NCBI RefSeq assembly: GCF_003987595.1
Contig: NZ_NGJZ01000001.1
Span: 868,001 to 932,000, forward strand
Direction of reading: 5' to 3'
DNA from: Vagococcus entomophilus
GTDB lineage: Bacteria > Bacillota > Bacilli > Lactobacillales > Vagococcaceae
Length of the DNA: 64,000 bases
The notes beneath the pieces were generated by a model, which was not told where the DNA came from, searched no databases, and worked only from the letters and a program-made list of their open reading frames with translations. Below are positions 55,816 through 64,000 of the stretch, in pieces (position 1 is the first letter of the stretch; the number at the start of each line of letters is the position of its first letter). The position numbers and the translations under genes are program-made.

Positions 55816-58583
55816 TTACCAGATTTTGATTTTGAAAAGCTCCTTTATAACTGAAAGTACAAAAGTTGGAATTGCTGGTACAAATAAAACAAGTAAGTAA
55901 ACTGGGAAGGTTAAACTAGCTGTACCGATTACAGTCTGGAAAAATGGAATAATAGTGATTAAGAATGAGCTAACACCTGCAAATAATACAGCCACAACTA
56001 AATATCGATTTTCAAATGGTTTTCGTCTAAATAACGTTTTAGTGCTACGTGCATCAAAAACATGCCATAATTGTCCATAAATCAATGTTAGGAATGCTAC
56101 TGTTTGTGCTTCTTTTCCAGTCATTCCTTGGTGTGCAGCCCATAGAAATGCGATATAGACAAGTCCCCCCATGATAATACCTCGTATAAGTACACGAGAC
56201 CATGTATGGTCTGCTAAAACAGACTTTTCAGGATTTCTTGGACTCTCTTTCATAATATTAGTTTCTGGCCTATCATATCCAAGTGAAAATGAAGGAATCG
56301 CATCACTTACCATATTCACCCACAATACCATTAAAGCAGTGAGCGTTGGAGTTCCAACTTGAACGTTTCCAACAGTCTTTGTAAACAATAATAAACCAAT
56401 TAATAAAGATAGTACTTCCGCTACATTGGTTGTCAATTCATGACGCATAAAGTTTTTAATATTTGCATAAATGGTTCGTCCGCTTTCAACAGACTGTTCA
56501 ATGGTTGTAAACTTGTCATCTAATAGAATTAAATCCGCTGAATCTTTTGTCACTTCTGTCCCTGCAATTCCCATCCCAATTCCAATATTTGCTGTACGAA
56601 GAGCTGGGGCATCATTTACACCATCTCCCGTCATTGCGACGATTTCTCCGTGATTTTGTAGTTGTTTGACAACACGTTGCTTGTGTTCAGGAGAAACACG
56701 TGCATAAACTTTTGTTTTTTCTACAATGTTAAATAGTTCCTCGTCTGACATATCTTCTAATTCAGAACCTCGTATTACATTCTCATCTTTTGAAGACAAA
56801 ATTCCTAAATTTCGAGCAATTGCCTCTGCTGTTTTAGGGTGATCTCCTGTTATCATGACCACATTTATTTTTGCTTGTTGCAAGATTTGAATAGAAGCTT
56901 TAACTTCTTCTCGGGGTGGATCGATAATACCGGCGACTCCAGTTAAAATAAAATCTCTTTCTAACTCTTCCAACACACCAGTTTCAGCCAAATCTTTTGA
57001 AATTTCTTTTTTTGAAACAGCTAATGTACGAAGTGCTTGTTCCGCGTATTTCTCCACTTTTTTAGAAAATTGTTGTTTACTATTCTGATCTTGTTTTACA
57101 ATGTTTTCCATTAAAATCCCAAAACTATTCTGTAGCAGCACATCCGGTGCCCCTTTTGTATAAAGAAAGTATTTTTCTCCATCTTTTATGATGGAACTCA
57201 TCATTTTACGTTCACTAGTAAAAGGGAAAATTCGGTAAATTTCTTTTCCTTGATCAAGTAGTTTTTGTTTAGTAACATCATTTTTACCTCCTAAAACAGT
57301 TAGTGCTACTTCTGTTGGATTCCCAAATGGTTTGTATTCATTGCCCATCTTTTGAACATATGCATCATTACATAGAATTGCTCCCTCTAAAAAGTCAGAA
57401 AAATCTTCATCTTCAGAAGAATCCATTGCCTTAATTTCGCCAAAAGGTTCATAACCATTACCAGAAACTTTATAACTTTTTCCGTTTGCAAAAAATTGAG
57501 TAACGGTCATTTCATTTTTGGTCAGTGTCCCTGTTTTATCTGAACAAATATAAGAAGTCGCGCCGAGTGTCTCAACACTATTTAAAGATTTAATTAATCC
57601 TTTATTTTTTGCCATTTTTCTTGCTCCTATAGTCAATACAATAGATAGAACAGCAGGCAATGCATCTGGAATAGAGGCAACAGCTAATGCAATAGAGGTA
57701 GATAAAACTTTACCAATTACTGAAAATGTTAATATCCCTGTTTGTTGATAAGACTGAAATACTCCAACTGCTAGAGTAAATAAAACAATGAATCCTGAAA
57801 TAAACATCAATATTTTCGTGAGTTTACTCACTGTTTTTTGAAGAGGAGAAGGCAAACTTTCTACTGATTCTAGTAAAGTAGCAATTTTCCCAAGTTCAGT
57901 TTGTGCCCCTGTTGCTACAACAAGACCAATTCCACTGCCACTAGAAACACTAGAACCTGAAAACCCCATATTTACTTGATCACCCAAATCAACCTCACCA
58001 ACCAGTTCATCTGTTTGTTTTGAAATTGCATCTGCTTCTCCAGTTAAATGTGACTCTACAATTTGAAGTTGATCGGTTTTAAGCCACCGTACATCTCCTT
58101 CTATAAAATTACCAGCTTCTACTTTTATAAGATCACCAACAACTAGTTCTTGGGCTTTGATTTTTTGCCAATTTTCATCACGTAATACTGTGATATAACG
58201 ATTATCCATTTTTTTAATGCATCTAAACTCTTTTTTGCACTAATCTCTTGCCAGAAGGACAGACAAGCATTGATAATAATTAAAATAAAAATGGCAATAC
58301 CTTCATACACTGCTTCGACTCCATGTTTTGTATCCCCTTTAATTTGTAGATCGTAATAAGCGCTATAAAATGATAAGACAATTGCCATTATTAAAACAAT
58401 AACAATCGGTTCTTTAAAGCTCTTGCAAAAAATTTTCCAATAAGGTATCTCTTCTTTTTTTGGAAGTTTATTCTCCCCGTGTGTTTCTCTTTGTTCTAAT
58501 ACTTTTTGAAAAGTTAGTCCTTTCTTTATATCCACAAGATAAGATTCCATAAGCTTAGCTATACTCTGATGATAAAATTTCAT
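55816..58583 (-). pseudogene. Ca2+-type P-ATPase split by a one-base frameshift
   Basis: Codons 1-125 from ATG 58583 (MKFYHQSIAKLMESYLVDIK ... QEISAKKSLDALKK) and 797 codons from 58209 (MDNRYITVLRDENWQKIKAQ...) are two halves of one calcium-pumping P2-type ATPase. Conserved TGE in SHLTGEADA, phosphorylation site CSDKTGTLTKN, TGDHPKTA, hinge MTGDGVNDAPAL, and ten membrane helices are all present. A run of seven A's at the joint should be eight. A -1 slip on A AAA AAA would also restore the frame. Internal start at 58209 is possible. Confidence 0.88.
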
Positions 58584-58608
58584 TCCATACTTCCTTTCAT
58601 TCGAACAC

Positions 58609-58672
58609 AAAAAGACGCAAGCTAACAAAACTTCCCCTCACCCTTGGGGAAAATGTCTTGAAAGCTTGCGCC
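58609..58672 (-). promoter_or_regulatory. Leader hairpin of the Ca2+ ATPase gene
   Basis: The 5' leader folds with outer stem GCGCAAGCT/AGCTTGCGT, an internal loop and inner stem TTCCCC/GGGGAA, followed by TTTTTG, then the ribosome site. The shape suggests an attenuator or ion-sensing leader. It does not match the yybP-ykoY consensus I know. Class unknown. Confidence 0.55.
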
Positions 58673-58985
58673 CAACCTTGTTCTATTTCATGATACCAAA
58701 AGCATAACACAAGAAAATGAAATTGTCTAGAAATTAAAAACATTAATCTTCTTTGATTTTAGAAGAAGTTTTTTACTATTTTCTTACCAGCTATTATTAT
58801 AAGGAAAAATAATAGTCGATAAAACATGTATTATTAACTATTGAAATGATAGAATTTAGAAAAAATAAAAAACAGTTAGTCAGGATTTTCATCACTTTTG
58901 AAGACTGTGTTAATGGACCCATGCTAATATTTCCTATTACATAAAAAGTAGAAAAAAATTAGTCAAAAGTAATTCCTTATTGTTG
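58673..58985. other. Intergenic region
   Basis: AT-rich region with no gene. The ATPase promoter is expected at about 58680-58760 on the minus strand. Confidence 0.4.
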
Positions 58986-58989
58986 TTTG

Positions 58990-59420
58990 ACGCTTGACTA
59001 GTATCCGAAGAAGCTTTGGTGCTGCTAGTTTCTTTTTTATTTTTTTGTAAACATAGGTGTCGGTTTGTTCTGCTTCAGTAAAAGTACCTTATGGATTTAC
59101 TTGCACTTCTTTAAAGGTATAGTCAGCTATTGTTTTTTGTTCGGTATTATAATTCGAACCTTGAAATCTTGATAAGAGTATTGGGTTTCCCACGTAATCA
59201 TCTAATGTTAAAAGGTTCCCTTCTGTATCAACATATTTCACTGTAACTTCCCTTATCTTTTTAACTTCTAAAATAGTATTATTACTTTTCTCACTAACTT
59301 TATAATCTTCGAACTTTTCTCCACTTGGATATATAGTTGTTCCTGGTATATTCGTTTTAATTTTATCGCCCCATGTCGGCGATAAAAATTTTACTTTATA
59401 CTTAATGCAATACTACTCTA
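58990..59420 (-). pseudogene. MucBP adhesin fragment, with internal stops
   Basis: Minus-strand frames read WGDKIKTNIPGTTIYPSGEK FEDYKVSEKSNNTILE, then VTVKYVDTEGNLLTLDDYVG NP ... YTFKEVQVNP-stop-GTFTEAEQTDTYVYKK. This is a MucBP repeat interrupted by a stop. No anchor or signal peptide is found nearby. Confidence 0.65.
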
Positions 59421-59790
59421 TTCCATTTTTTAACGGTGTCCTTGAAGCAACTCTAATAGGATATTTGGTAAAGCAACGTCAAGCAAAACATCAGCTCTTA
59501 CTATTACAAATCCATCACCAGTAGTTTTTTCAGGTAACTTAATATTATTTTTCCCACTAGGAAGAACTAGTTTGTTAGTAGTTATGTCTGTATTAGTTGG
59601 CATACGGTCGAGTTTTCTCCGATAATCTTATACTTTGTAATAATTCAGCCTCTTACCAAGTATATTATTACTTTGACGTTCATTAAGAGAAAGACCTCTG
59701 GCATCTGTTATTCTTTTATTCTCTCTGACTAAGCATTCAGCAGTTCTAACAGTTTAACCTGATAGTGGTAATGTGAGACTCATGTGGTTC
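59421..59790 (-). pseudogene. Degenerate surface-protein remnant
   Basis: Short open pieces such as RMPTNTDITTNKLVLPSGKN NIKLPEKTTGDGFVIVRADV LLDVALP broken by several stops; probably part of the same adhesin as the MucBP fragment. Weak call. Confidence 0.35.
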
Positions 59791-59791
59791 T

Positions 59792-60418
59792 TCATATATC
59801 ACCAGAGCAATTCAGTAAGCCACTGTCAAAGTCAACGTGATTAGCTGTCAAAGAAGACAGTGCTTTCAGTCTGACACCTGTCTGCCATATTAGCAGAATA
59901 GCTGTGGCATCACTCAACTGAAAATAATCTATCAAAGAAATTTCACTGAGTAACAGCGTGCTATTTTTCTCTGTTGCCCTCTCTTTAAACACTTCATCCA
60001 CTTTTATTCTTAGATAGTCAAAGAAGTCCCTCCTGTATCATTCCCGTTCTATAGTCCTACGTAAAACAGCCTTTACTGCTTTCATTCTGATTCTTTTAGT
60101 AGCAGGAGATACGCTCATACTGTCAAGCCATTTCAATAGAGCCATTAAATCCCCTCCGCCTACTTTATCATTCAATTGATCTGCGTAAATTATCTGTGAA
60201 TAGTTTACATACTCTGTCATCCACTTTGTATAATCACGTATTGTGGCATCACGTAACCCATCTGCTATCCCGTGTTGAATAACTGTTTCCAGAGCGTCTA
60301 ATACCTTTAACCTGTCACTATCAAGAGTGACCTCAGTCACATTAAGATCAACAGGGGTGACAGAATATATCCTCTTTTTTCTTCTACTGACTGTATTCTT
60401 CTCATTCTTTGTGTACAT
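59792..60418 (-). pseudogene. Tyrosine recombinase relic beside tRNA-Arg
   Basis: SAM-like N-terminal domain (ATIRDYTKWMTEYVNYSQII YADQ ... ATKRIRMKAVKAVLRRTIER E), one TGA, then in the same frame YRRDFFDYLRIKVDEVFKE ... and the first catalytic arginine region ATAILLIWQTGVRLKALSSL. It ends at 59792, so motifs R-H-R-Y are mostly lost. GGAGGG precedes the ATG at 60418. Integrases sit next to the tRNA they target, which marks a lost integrative element. Confidence 0.75.
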
Positions 60419-60423
60419 AAAAA

Positions 60424-60470
60424 AACCCTCCAACTGATTGTAGTGCAATAACCAGTTTAGAAGGGTTTAA
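60424..60470 (-). promoter_or_regulatory. Hairpin that covers the integrase ribosome site
   Basis: On the minus strand AAACCCTTCTAAACTGG and AGTTGGAGGGTTT pair across a 16-base loop, locking the Shine-Dalgarno GGAGGG. It would keep the recombinase translation low. Confidence 0.55.
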
Positions 60471-60534
60471 CTCTTTCATTTTCTGAAAGTCACAATGAAA
60501 TTTTGATATGACAGCATTTAACTGTAAAAACTTA

Positions 60535-60608
60535 CGTCACAGGAGGGATTCGAACCCCCGACCGTCCGCTTAGAAGGCGGATGCTCTATCCAGCTGAGCT
60601 ACTGTGAC
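60535..60608 (-). tRNA. tRNA-Arg(TCT)
   Basis: Acceptor GTCACAG/CTGTGAC, D-arm GCTC-AGCTGGATA-GAGC, anticodon arm CCGCC-TTCTAA-like with anticodon TCT in the loop CTTCTAA, T-arm CGGGG-GTTCGAATCCC. No encoded CCA. Reads AGA codons. Confidence 0.95.
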
Positions 60609-61025
60609 AAATACTCAAGCAACATGTTATATTATAAATAATTTTTTTGAAAGTGTCAACCATTATTTTTGTTTTTTTTAGCAGGCAACAATGAGCTGTT
60701 TTTTCGGGAACCAGAGCATCTAAAAATTTCTAATTTTGTTATCGAATTAGATTATGGGATTCATTTTTTCCAAAGAAAAAAAGCGCAAAAAAATAAACAT
60801 TTTTATACTTATAGCTTGATTTATTTAAGAGAACAAAAAGTCTAGACTCAACAAAATACTAAAATACACAACAAGACATCAATGGGAATATCAATCAGGC
60901 ATTTATTTTAGTATTGTTTTTCTAGACTCAGAAAAAATACAACCACAATATGGTTAAATTAAATTTATCATATGTTTTTATATTTGTCATGTTAAAAATA
61001 TCAAAAAAATAGAATTTGCTACAAC
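60609..61025. other. Intergenic region with a large inverted repeat
   Basis: AATACTAAAATA (60855-60866) and TATTTTAGTATT (60904-60915) form a perfect 12-bp inverted repeat. TCTAGACTCA stands outside each arm (60841-60850 and 60921-60930) as a direct repeat. The 37-bp loop carries no gene. Confidence 0.6.
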
Positions 61026-61463
61026 TTAATGGTTTTTTAATAAGTTTTTAGTAAATTGCCCAAACAACTCTTCAAAGTTCGGATAGGTGGCTATTACTTC
61101 CCGATTGCTTTTATTCAAGCTTTCATATTGTTTCTTACGTTTGTCAAAAACATAGTAATATTGTGCATCTTCGGCAAAAAAAATTAAGTTTGTGATATTT
61201 TCTTTTTGAAAAAATGTTAGATTAACCGCTAAGATGCCCACAATCTTTTCTTTAGTTTTTACGATGTCTTGGTCTACCCCGTACATAGTCGAAGAATTAC
61301 AGATGATTCCATTCACATTTTCTAGTAGATTTAGATATGATTTTGGAAGAAAACTGTTTAATTTTTGTGCCATTTGTTTTTGCAAATGAAAAATGTTATC
61401 TGGTGTTGCTGGAAGATTTTCTATAGGAAACTTGGCTCTGATCTGATTTAAGCGCTCTATCAT
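61026..61463 (-). CDS. SMI1/KNR4 (SUKH)-family protein
   Basis: 145 residues: LPKSYLNLLENVNGIICNSS TMYGV, NLIFFAEDAQYYYVFD, ATYPNFEELFGQFTKNLL. This is the YrhA-like branch of the SUKH superfamily, immunity proteins that bind polymorphic toxins. No toxin gene is adjacent, so it is an orphan. Upstream is a T-rich leader. Confidence 0.8.
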   Translation of the reverse strand: MIERLNQIRAKFPIENLPATPDNIFHLQKQMAQKLNSFLPKSYLNLLENVNGIICNSSTMYGVDQDIVKTKEKIVGILAVNLTFFQKENITNLIFFAEDAQYYYVFDKRKKQYESLNKSNREVIATYPNFEELFGQFTKNLLKNH

Positions 61464-61680
61464 TCCGTTTTTTCCTCTCTTTTTTATTTACGTCTAGCTC
61501 TTTTTCTATTTTACTACTCTTTTCAAACAACTAGTAGTAGAAAGCTTGGCTCTATTTGTATGTTTAATTCTTAAATTTTTACTAAGTTGATATATTTTTT
61601 TTGCTGGTTGTATGAATTGAGCATAGACTTATTTTAAGTAGTATTTTTTAACAGTATTATAATAGATTAGAGGTTAAATT

Positions 61681-62709
61681 ATGAAAGTTGTCGTTTTAGC
61701 TGGAGGCCTTTCGGATGAGCGAAATGTCTCGCTCTCTTCTGGTGCACAAGTGAGAAAAGCACTTGAAGAAAATGGTCACAAAGCCTTTTTATTAGATGTT
61801 TATACAGGATTACCTGAAACAATCACTACGTTTGAGGAAGCCTATGATAGAGGAAAAGAAAATTCCTTTTCAACGAATATTTCAAAAGATGCGCCAGATT
61901 TGAATAAAATAAAAGAAGAACATAATCATCAAGCGGAACTCGTTGGACCAAACGTTTTGGCTGTTTGTAAAACTGCTGATGTGGTTTTTCTAGCGCTTCA
62001 TGGTGCAATTGGTGAAAGTGGAAAAATCCAAGCGCTGTTTGACTTGTATGACATTTCATACACAGGATCAGGTTACCAAGGAAGCATGCTTGCTATGGAT
62101 AAAATTTTAGCCAAGCAAATCATGGGTTACCATCATATCCCCACACCTCAGTGGATTGAATGGGACGATACTCAGACCTTTAGCTTGCCATGTGTTGTAA
62201 AACCAAACGCAAACGGGTCCAGTATTGGTGTGAGTATCTGTGAAACACAATCCGAGTTTGAACTGGCCATCAAAAACGCCAGTACTTACCATGACAAAAT
62301 TTTAATCGAAGAAAAAATTTGTGGGCGTGAATTTTCTCTGGGCATTTTACTTGGTAAGGCATTGCCAATTATAGAAATTATCCCACCAGAGGATTCCTTT
62401 TATGATTATCAAAATAAATTCCAAACGGAAGGTGCAAAAGAAGAATGCCCTGCTGACTTGACTCCTACCCTAGTTTCTTCTATGCAGCAACTAGCGCTTC
62501 AGGTACATAAGGTACTAGGCTTAGGTAGCTACTCGCGCATTGATTTCTTACTTGATTCGCAAAATCATCTGTATTGTATCGAGGCGAACACACTCCCAGG
62601 TATGACTCCTTTGAGTTTGCTTCCACAAGAAGCTGCTGCTTGTGGCATATCCTTTAATGAATTATGTGAAACAATGCTTCAAAATCCTTATTCAAGTCCA
62701 TTTGTCTAA
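61681..62709 (+). CDS. ddl: D-alanine--D-alanine ligase-family enzyme
   Basis: 342 residues of the ATP-grasp fold: VVVLAGGLSDERNVSLSSG, LHGAIGESGKIQALFDLYDI, KPNANGSSIGVS, EEKICGREFSLGILLG, YSRIDFLLDSQNHLYCIEAN TLPGMT. Usual motifs read HGxxGEDG and E(V/I)NTLPGMT, so GESG and EANTLPG are variations. It joins D-amino acids for peptidoglycan precursors. Substrate preference (D-Ala, D-Ser or D-Lac) cannot be fixed. AGAGG precedes the ATG. Confidence 0.88.
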   Translation: MKVVVLAGGLSDERNVSLSSGAQVRKALEENGHKAFLLDVYTGLPETITTFEEAYDRGKENSFSTNISKDAPDLNKIKEEHNHQAELVGPNVLAVCKTADVVFLALHGAIGESGKIQALFDLYDISYTGSGYQGSMLAMDKILAKQIMGYHHIPTPQWIEWDDTQTFSLPCVVKPNANGSSIGVSICETQSEFELAIKNASTYHDKILIEEKICGREFSLGILLGKALPIIEIIPPEDSFYDYQNKFQTEGAKEECPADLTPTLVSSMQQLALQVHKVLGLGSYSRIDFLLDSQNHLYCIEANTLPGMTPLSLLPQEAAACGISFNELCETMLQNPYSSPFV

Positions 62710-62750
62710 AAGTTTGGTACTCTTGTTGTTTTGAGAAAGGAGAACTTCAA

Positions 62751-62957
62751 ATGAGATATAATGATGAAATTGCCACAAAAATTCTTGCAGAATCCCATCG
62801 GCACGTTGGAAAATTAATTCCACATATTTATACCCTTCCTCATGAATCTCAATTAGATGTTAAACTAACTGCAGAACAATTGATTAAAGAAGAGAAAATT
62901 CATGCCAAAGTTGACACTATTTTCAACGGAACTTGTCGGATTATTTTTAAAAAATAG
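62751..62957 (+). CDS. Conserved-looking small protein (68 aa)
   Basis: GAAAGGAG lies before the ATG. MRYNDEIATKILAESHRHVG KLIPHIYTLPHESQLDVKLT AEQLIKEEKIHAKVDTIFNG..: helix, strand, helix, strand, like a small ferredoxin-fold. It starts 41 bases after ddl, so co-transcription is likely. Unknown function. Confidence 0.65.
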   Translation: MRYNDEIATKILAESHRHVGKLIPHIYTLPHESQLDVKLTAEQLIKEEKIHAKVDTIFNGTCRIIFKK

Positions 62958-63115
62958 TTTTTATCGTCTGTTTATTGTTTTACTAATTTATACTCACTGT
63001 CTTTTAAAAAAAGCAAAATAATTTGCTTTTTTTTTTTAATCATGCTATATTAACTATGGAATTTCGTTATTACTTTCGTTGCCTTTCATAGAACGTTTAA
63101 GAAAGGAGAATGTAT

Positions 63116-63265
63116 ATGACATATGATAACAAAATCTTTCAATATCGTGTAGCACTTGATACAAACACACAAATGTTTATGGTTATTGATGCAAACAACC
63201 AAGAAAAAATTGCTTACGGTATTACGATTGAACAAGCTGTTAAAGAATTAAAAAACTCTAACTAA
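63116..63265 (+). CDS. Small protein (49 aa)
   Basis: AAAGGAGAA precedes the ATG by six bases. MTYDNKIFQYRVALDTNTQM FMVIDANNQEKIAYGITIEQ AVKELKNSN is compact and strand-rich with a final helix. Not in any family I recognise. Confidence 0.65.
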   Translation: MTYDNKIFQYRVALDTNTQMFMVIDANNQEKIAYGITIEQAVKELKNSN

Positions 63266-63409
63266 GGAGCTTAACAAAACGTGGAAGATGCCAGTTTTAC
63301 TTTGTTATAAAGGTATTTAGTGAACTTGAACAAATCACTAGATGCCTTTTTGTTGTAGCTATTCTTACGATGAAAGTTGACAATCCATACTTAGAAAGGT
63401 AGATTCTTT

Positions 63410-63883
63410 ATGAAAATTAAACAATGGATACAACTGTTACTCTATATTTTTGTTATTGAAGGAATTGGCGCTTTATCTGCTTTTTTATCTGGAGATATTG
63501 CTCAAAAATATAGTTTACTGACCAAAATTCCTCTTTCTCCTCCTAGCTCTCTTTTTGGAATTGCTTGGCCACTTCTTTATCTATTCATGGCGCTTGCTTT
63601 ATTTCTTATCCACCAAGAAAACAAACTAAAGGCTCATAAAAAGAAAGCCACACTTCTTTTCTCACTTCAATTGTTTTTTAATTTTTTATGGTGTATTCTC
63701 TTTTTCGGTTCAAATACAATGTGGTTGGCTTTTTTGGTTATTGTGATTTTAGATTGTTCCGTTTTCTTGACTTTACGTTATTTTTACTTTTTAAATAAAT
63801 GGGCCGGCTGTCTTTTTGTCCCGTATCTTTTATGGATTCTATTTGCTACTTATTTAAATTTTGGGTTTGCACTTGTCAATTGA
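63410..63883 (+). CDS. tspO: TspO/MBR-family membrane protein
   Basis: 157 residues, five membrane helices. Marks: FVIEGIGALSAFLSGDIAQK, the PPSSLFGIAWPLLYLFMALAL motif (P-x-W-x-YL), FFNFLWCILFFGSNTMWLA, and LWILFATYLNFGFALVN (N-x-x-x-N). TspO proteins bind porphyrins and related ligands. AAAGGTAG precedes the ATG. Confidence 0.92.
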   Translation: MKIKQWIQLLLYIFVIEGIGALSAFLSGDIAQKYSLLTKIPLSPPSSLFGIAWPLLYLFMALALFLIHQENKLKAHKKKATLLFSLQLFFNFLWCILFFGSNTMWLAFLVIVILDCSVFLTLRYFYFLNKWAGCLFVPYLLWILFATYLNFGFALVN

Positions 63884-64000
63884 CATTGGAAAATAGAAAA
63901 TATCCATTCATTCATATGAAGCAAGCTTAAAATATAAAAATCACAGATTACATACACTGATACTTAGAACAAAATAAACGAAAAAATTAGGGATGAATGC
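63884..64000. other. Window end
   Basis: AT-rich, no gene or terminator seen. Confidence 0.3.

Overview
The window reads as a low-GC Gram-positive chromosome of the Lactobacillales (Enterococcaceae or Carnobacteriaceae type). This is inferred from AT-rich codon use, strong GGAGG ribosome sites, an LPXTG surface protein, a cytolysin-like lanthipeptide relic and a Listeria/Enterococcus-type prophage. No rRNA or species marker is present, so the genus is not fixed.

Layout. 1-3266: host genes (partial alanine racemase, nitroreductase killed by one stop codon, alkyltransferase-like protein, short-chain dehydrogenase). 3267-44734: a near-complete HK97-type siphovirus prophage bounded by a duplicated GGATAGTC core. 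It was inserted in the 3' end of a small membrane-protein gene. 44735-60534: a decayed accessory region with folT, IS21/IS6/IS3 relics, an LPXTG leucine-rich-repeat protein, a type I toxin candidate, a truncated type I-C cas3 that runs into a lone CRISPR repeat, a dead cytolysin-like lanthipeptide gene with a subtilase fragment, a frameshifted Ca2+ ATPase, MucBP relics and a broken integrase beside tRNA-Arg. 60535-64000: tRNA-Arg, a SUKH protein, a Ddl-like ligase, small proteins and TspO.

The prophage is ordered left to right as: lysogen-expressed cargo (3.4-6.1 kb: small cationic peptide, HTH protein, Panacea antitoxin with a putative toxin, and two genes behind a LexA box); lysis (6.5-8.5 kb); tail and head genes on the minus strand (8.5-23 kb); packaging (23-25.7 kb); late regulator, dUTPase and many small early genes (25.8-32 kb); methyltransferase, RusA, replication initiator, SSB and single-strand annealing protein (31.6-36.7 kb); a divergent Cro/CI switch (39.6-40.7 kb); lysogeny cargo (lipoprotein, TM2 protein, DUF1828 + DUF6978-like pair); and integrase. 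All lytic genes run leftward from the Cro promoter and the lysogeny genes run rightward from the CI promoter.

Most noteworthy points: (1) the major capsid and major tail genes each end in a -1 frameshift that adds the same 21-residue peptide; (2) Panacea and LexA-controlled cargo; (3) four copies of an unknown small domain, one protein carrying an 85-bp patch copied from the HNH gene 5 kb away; (4) fossils of a type I-C CRISPR system and a cytolysin-like lantibiotic.
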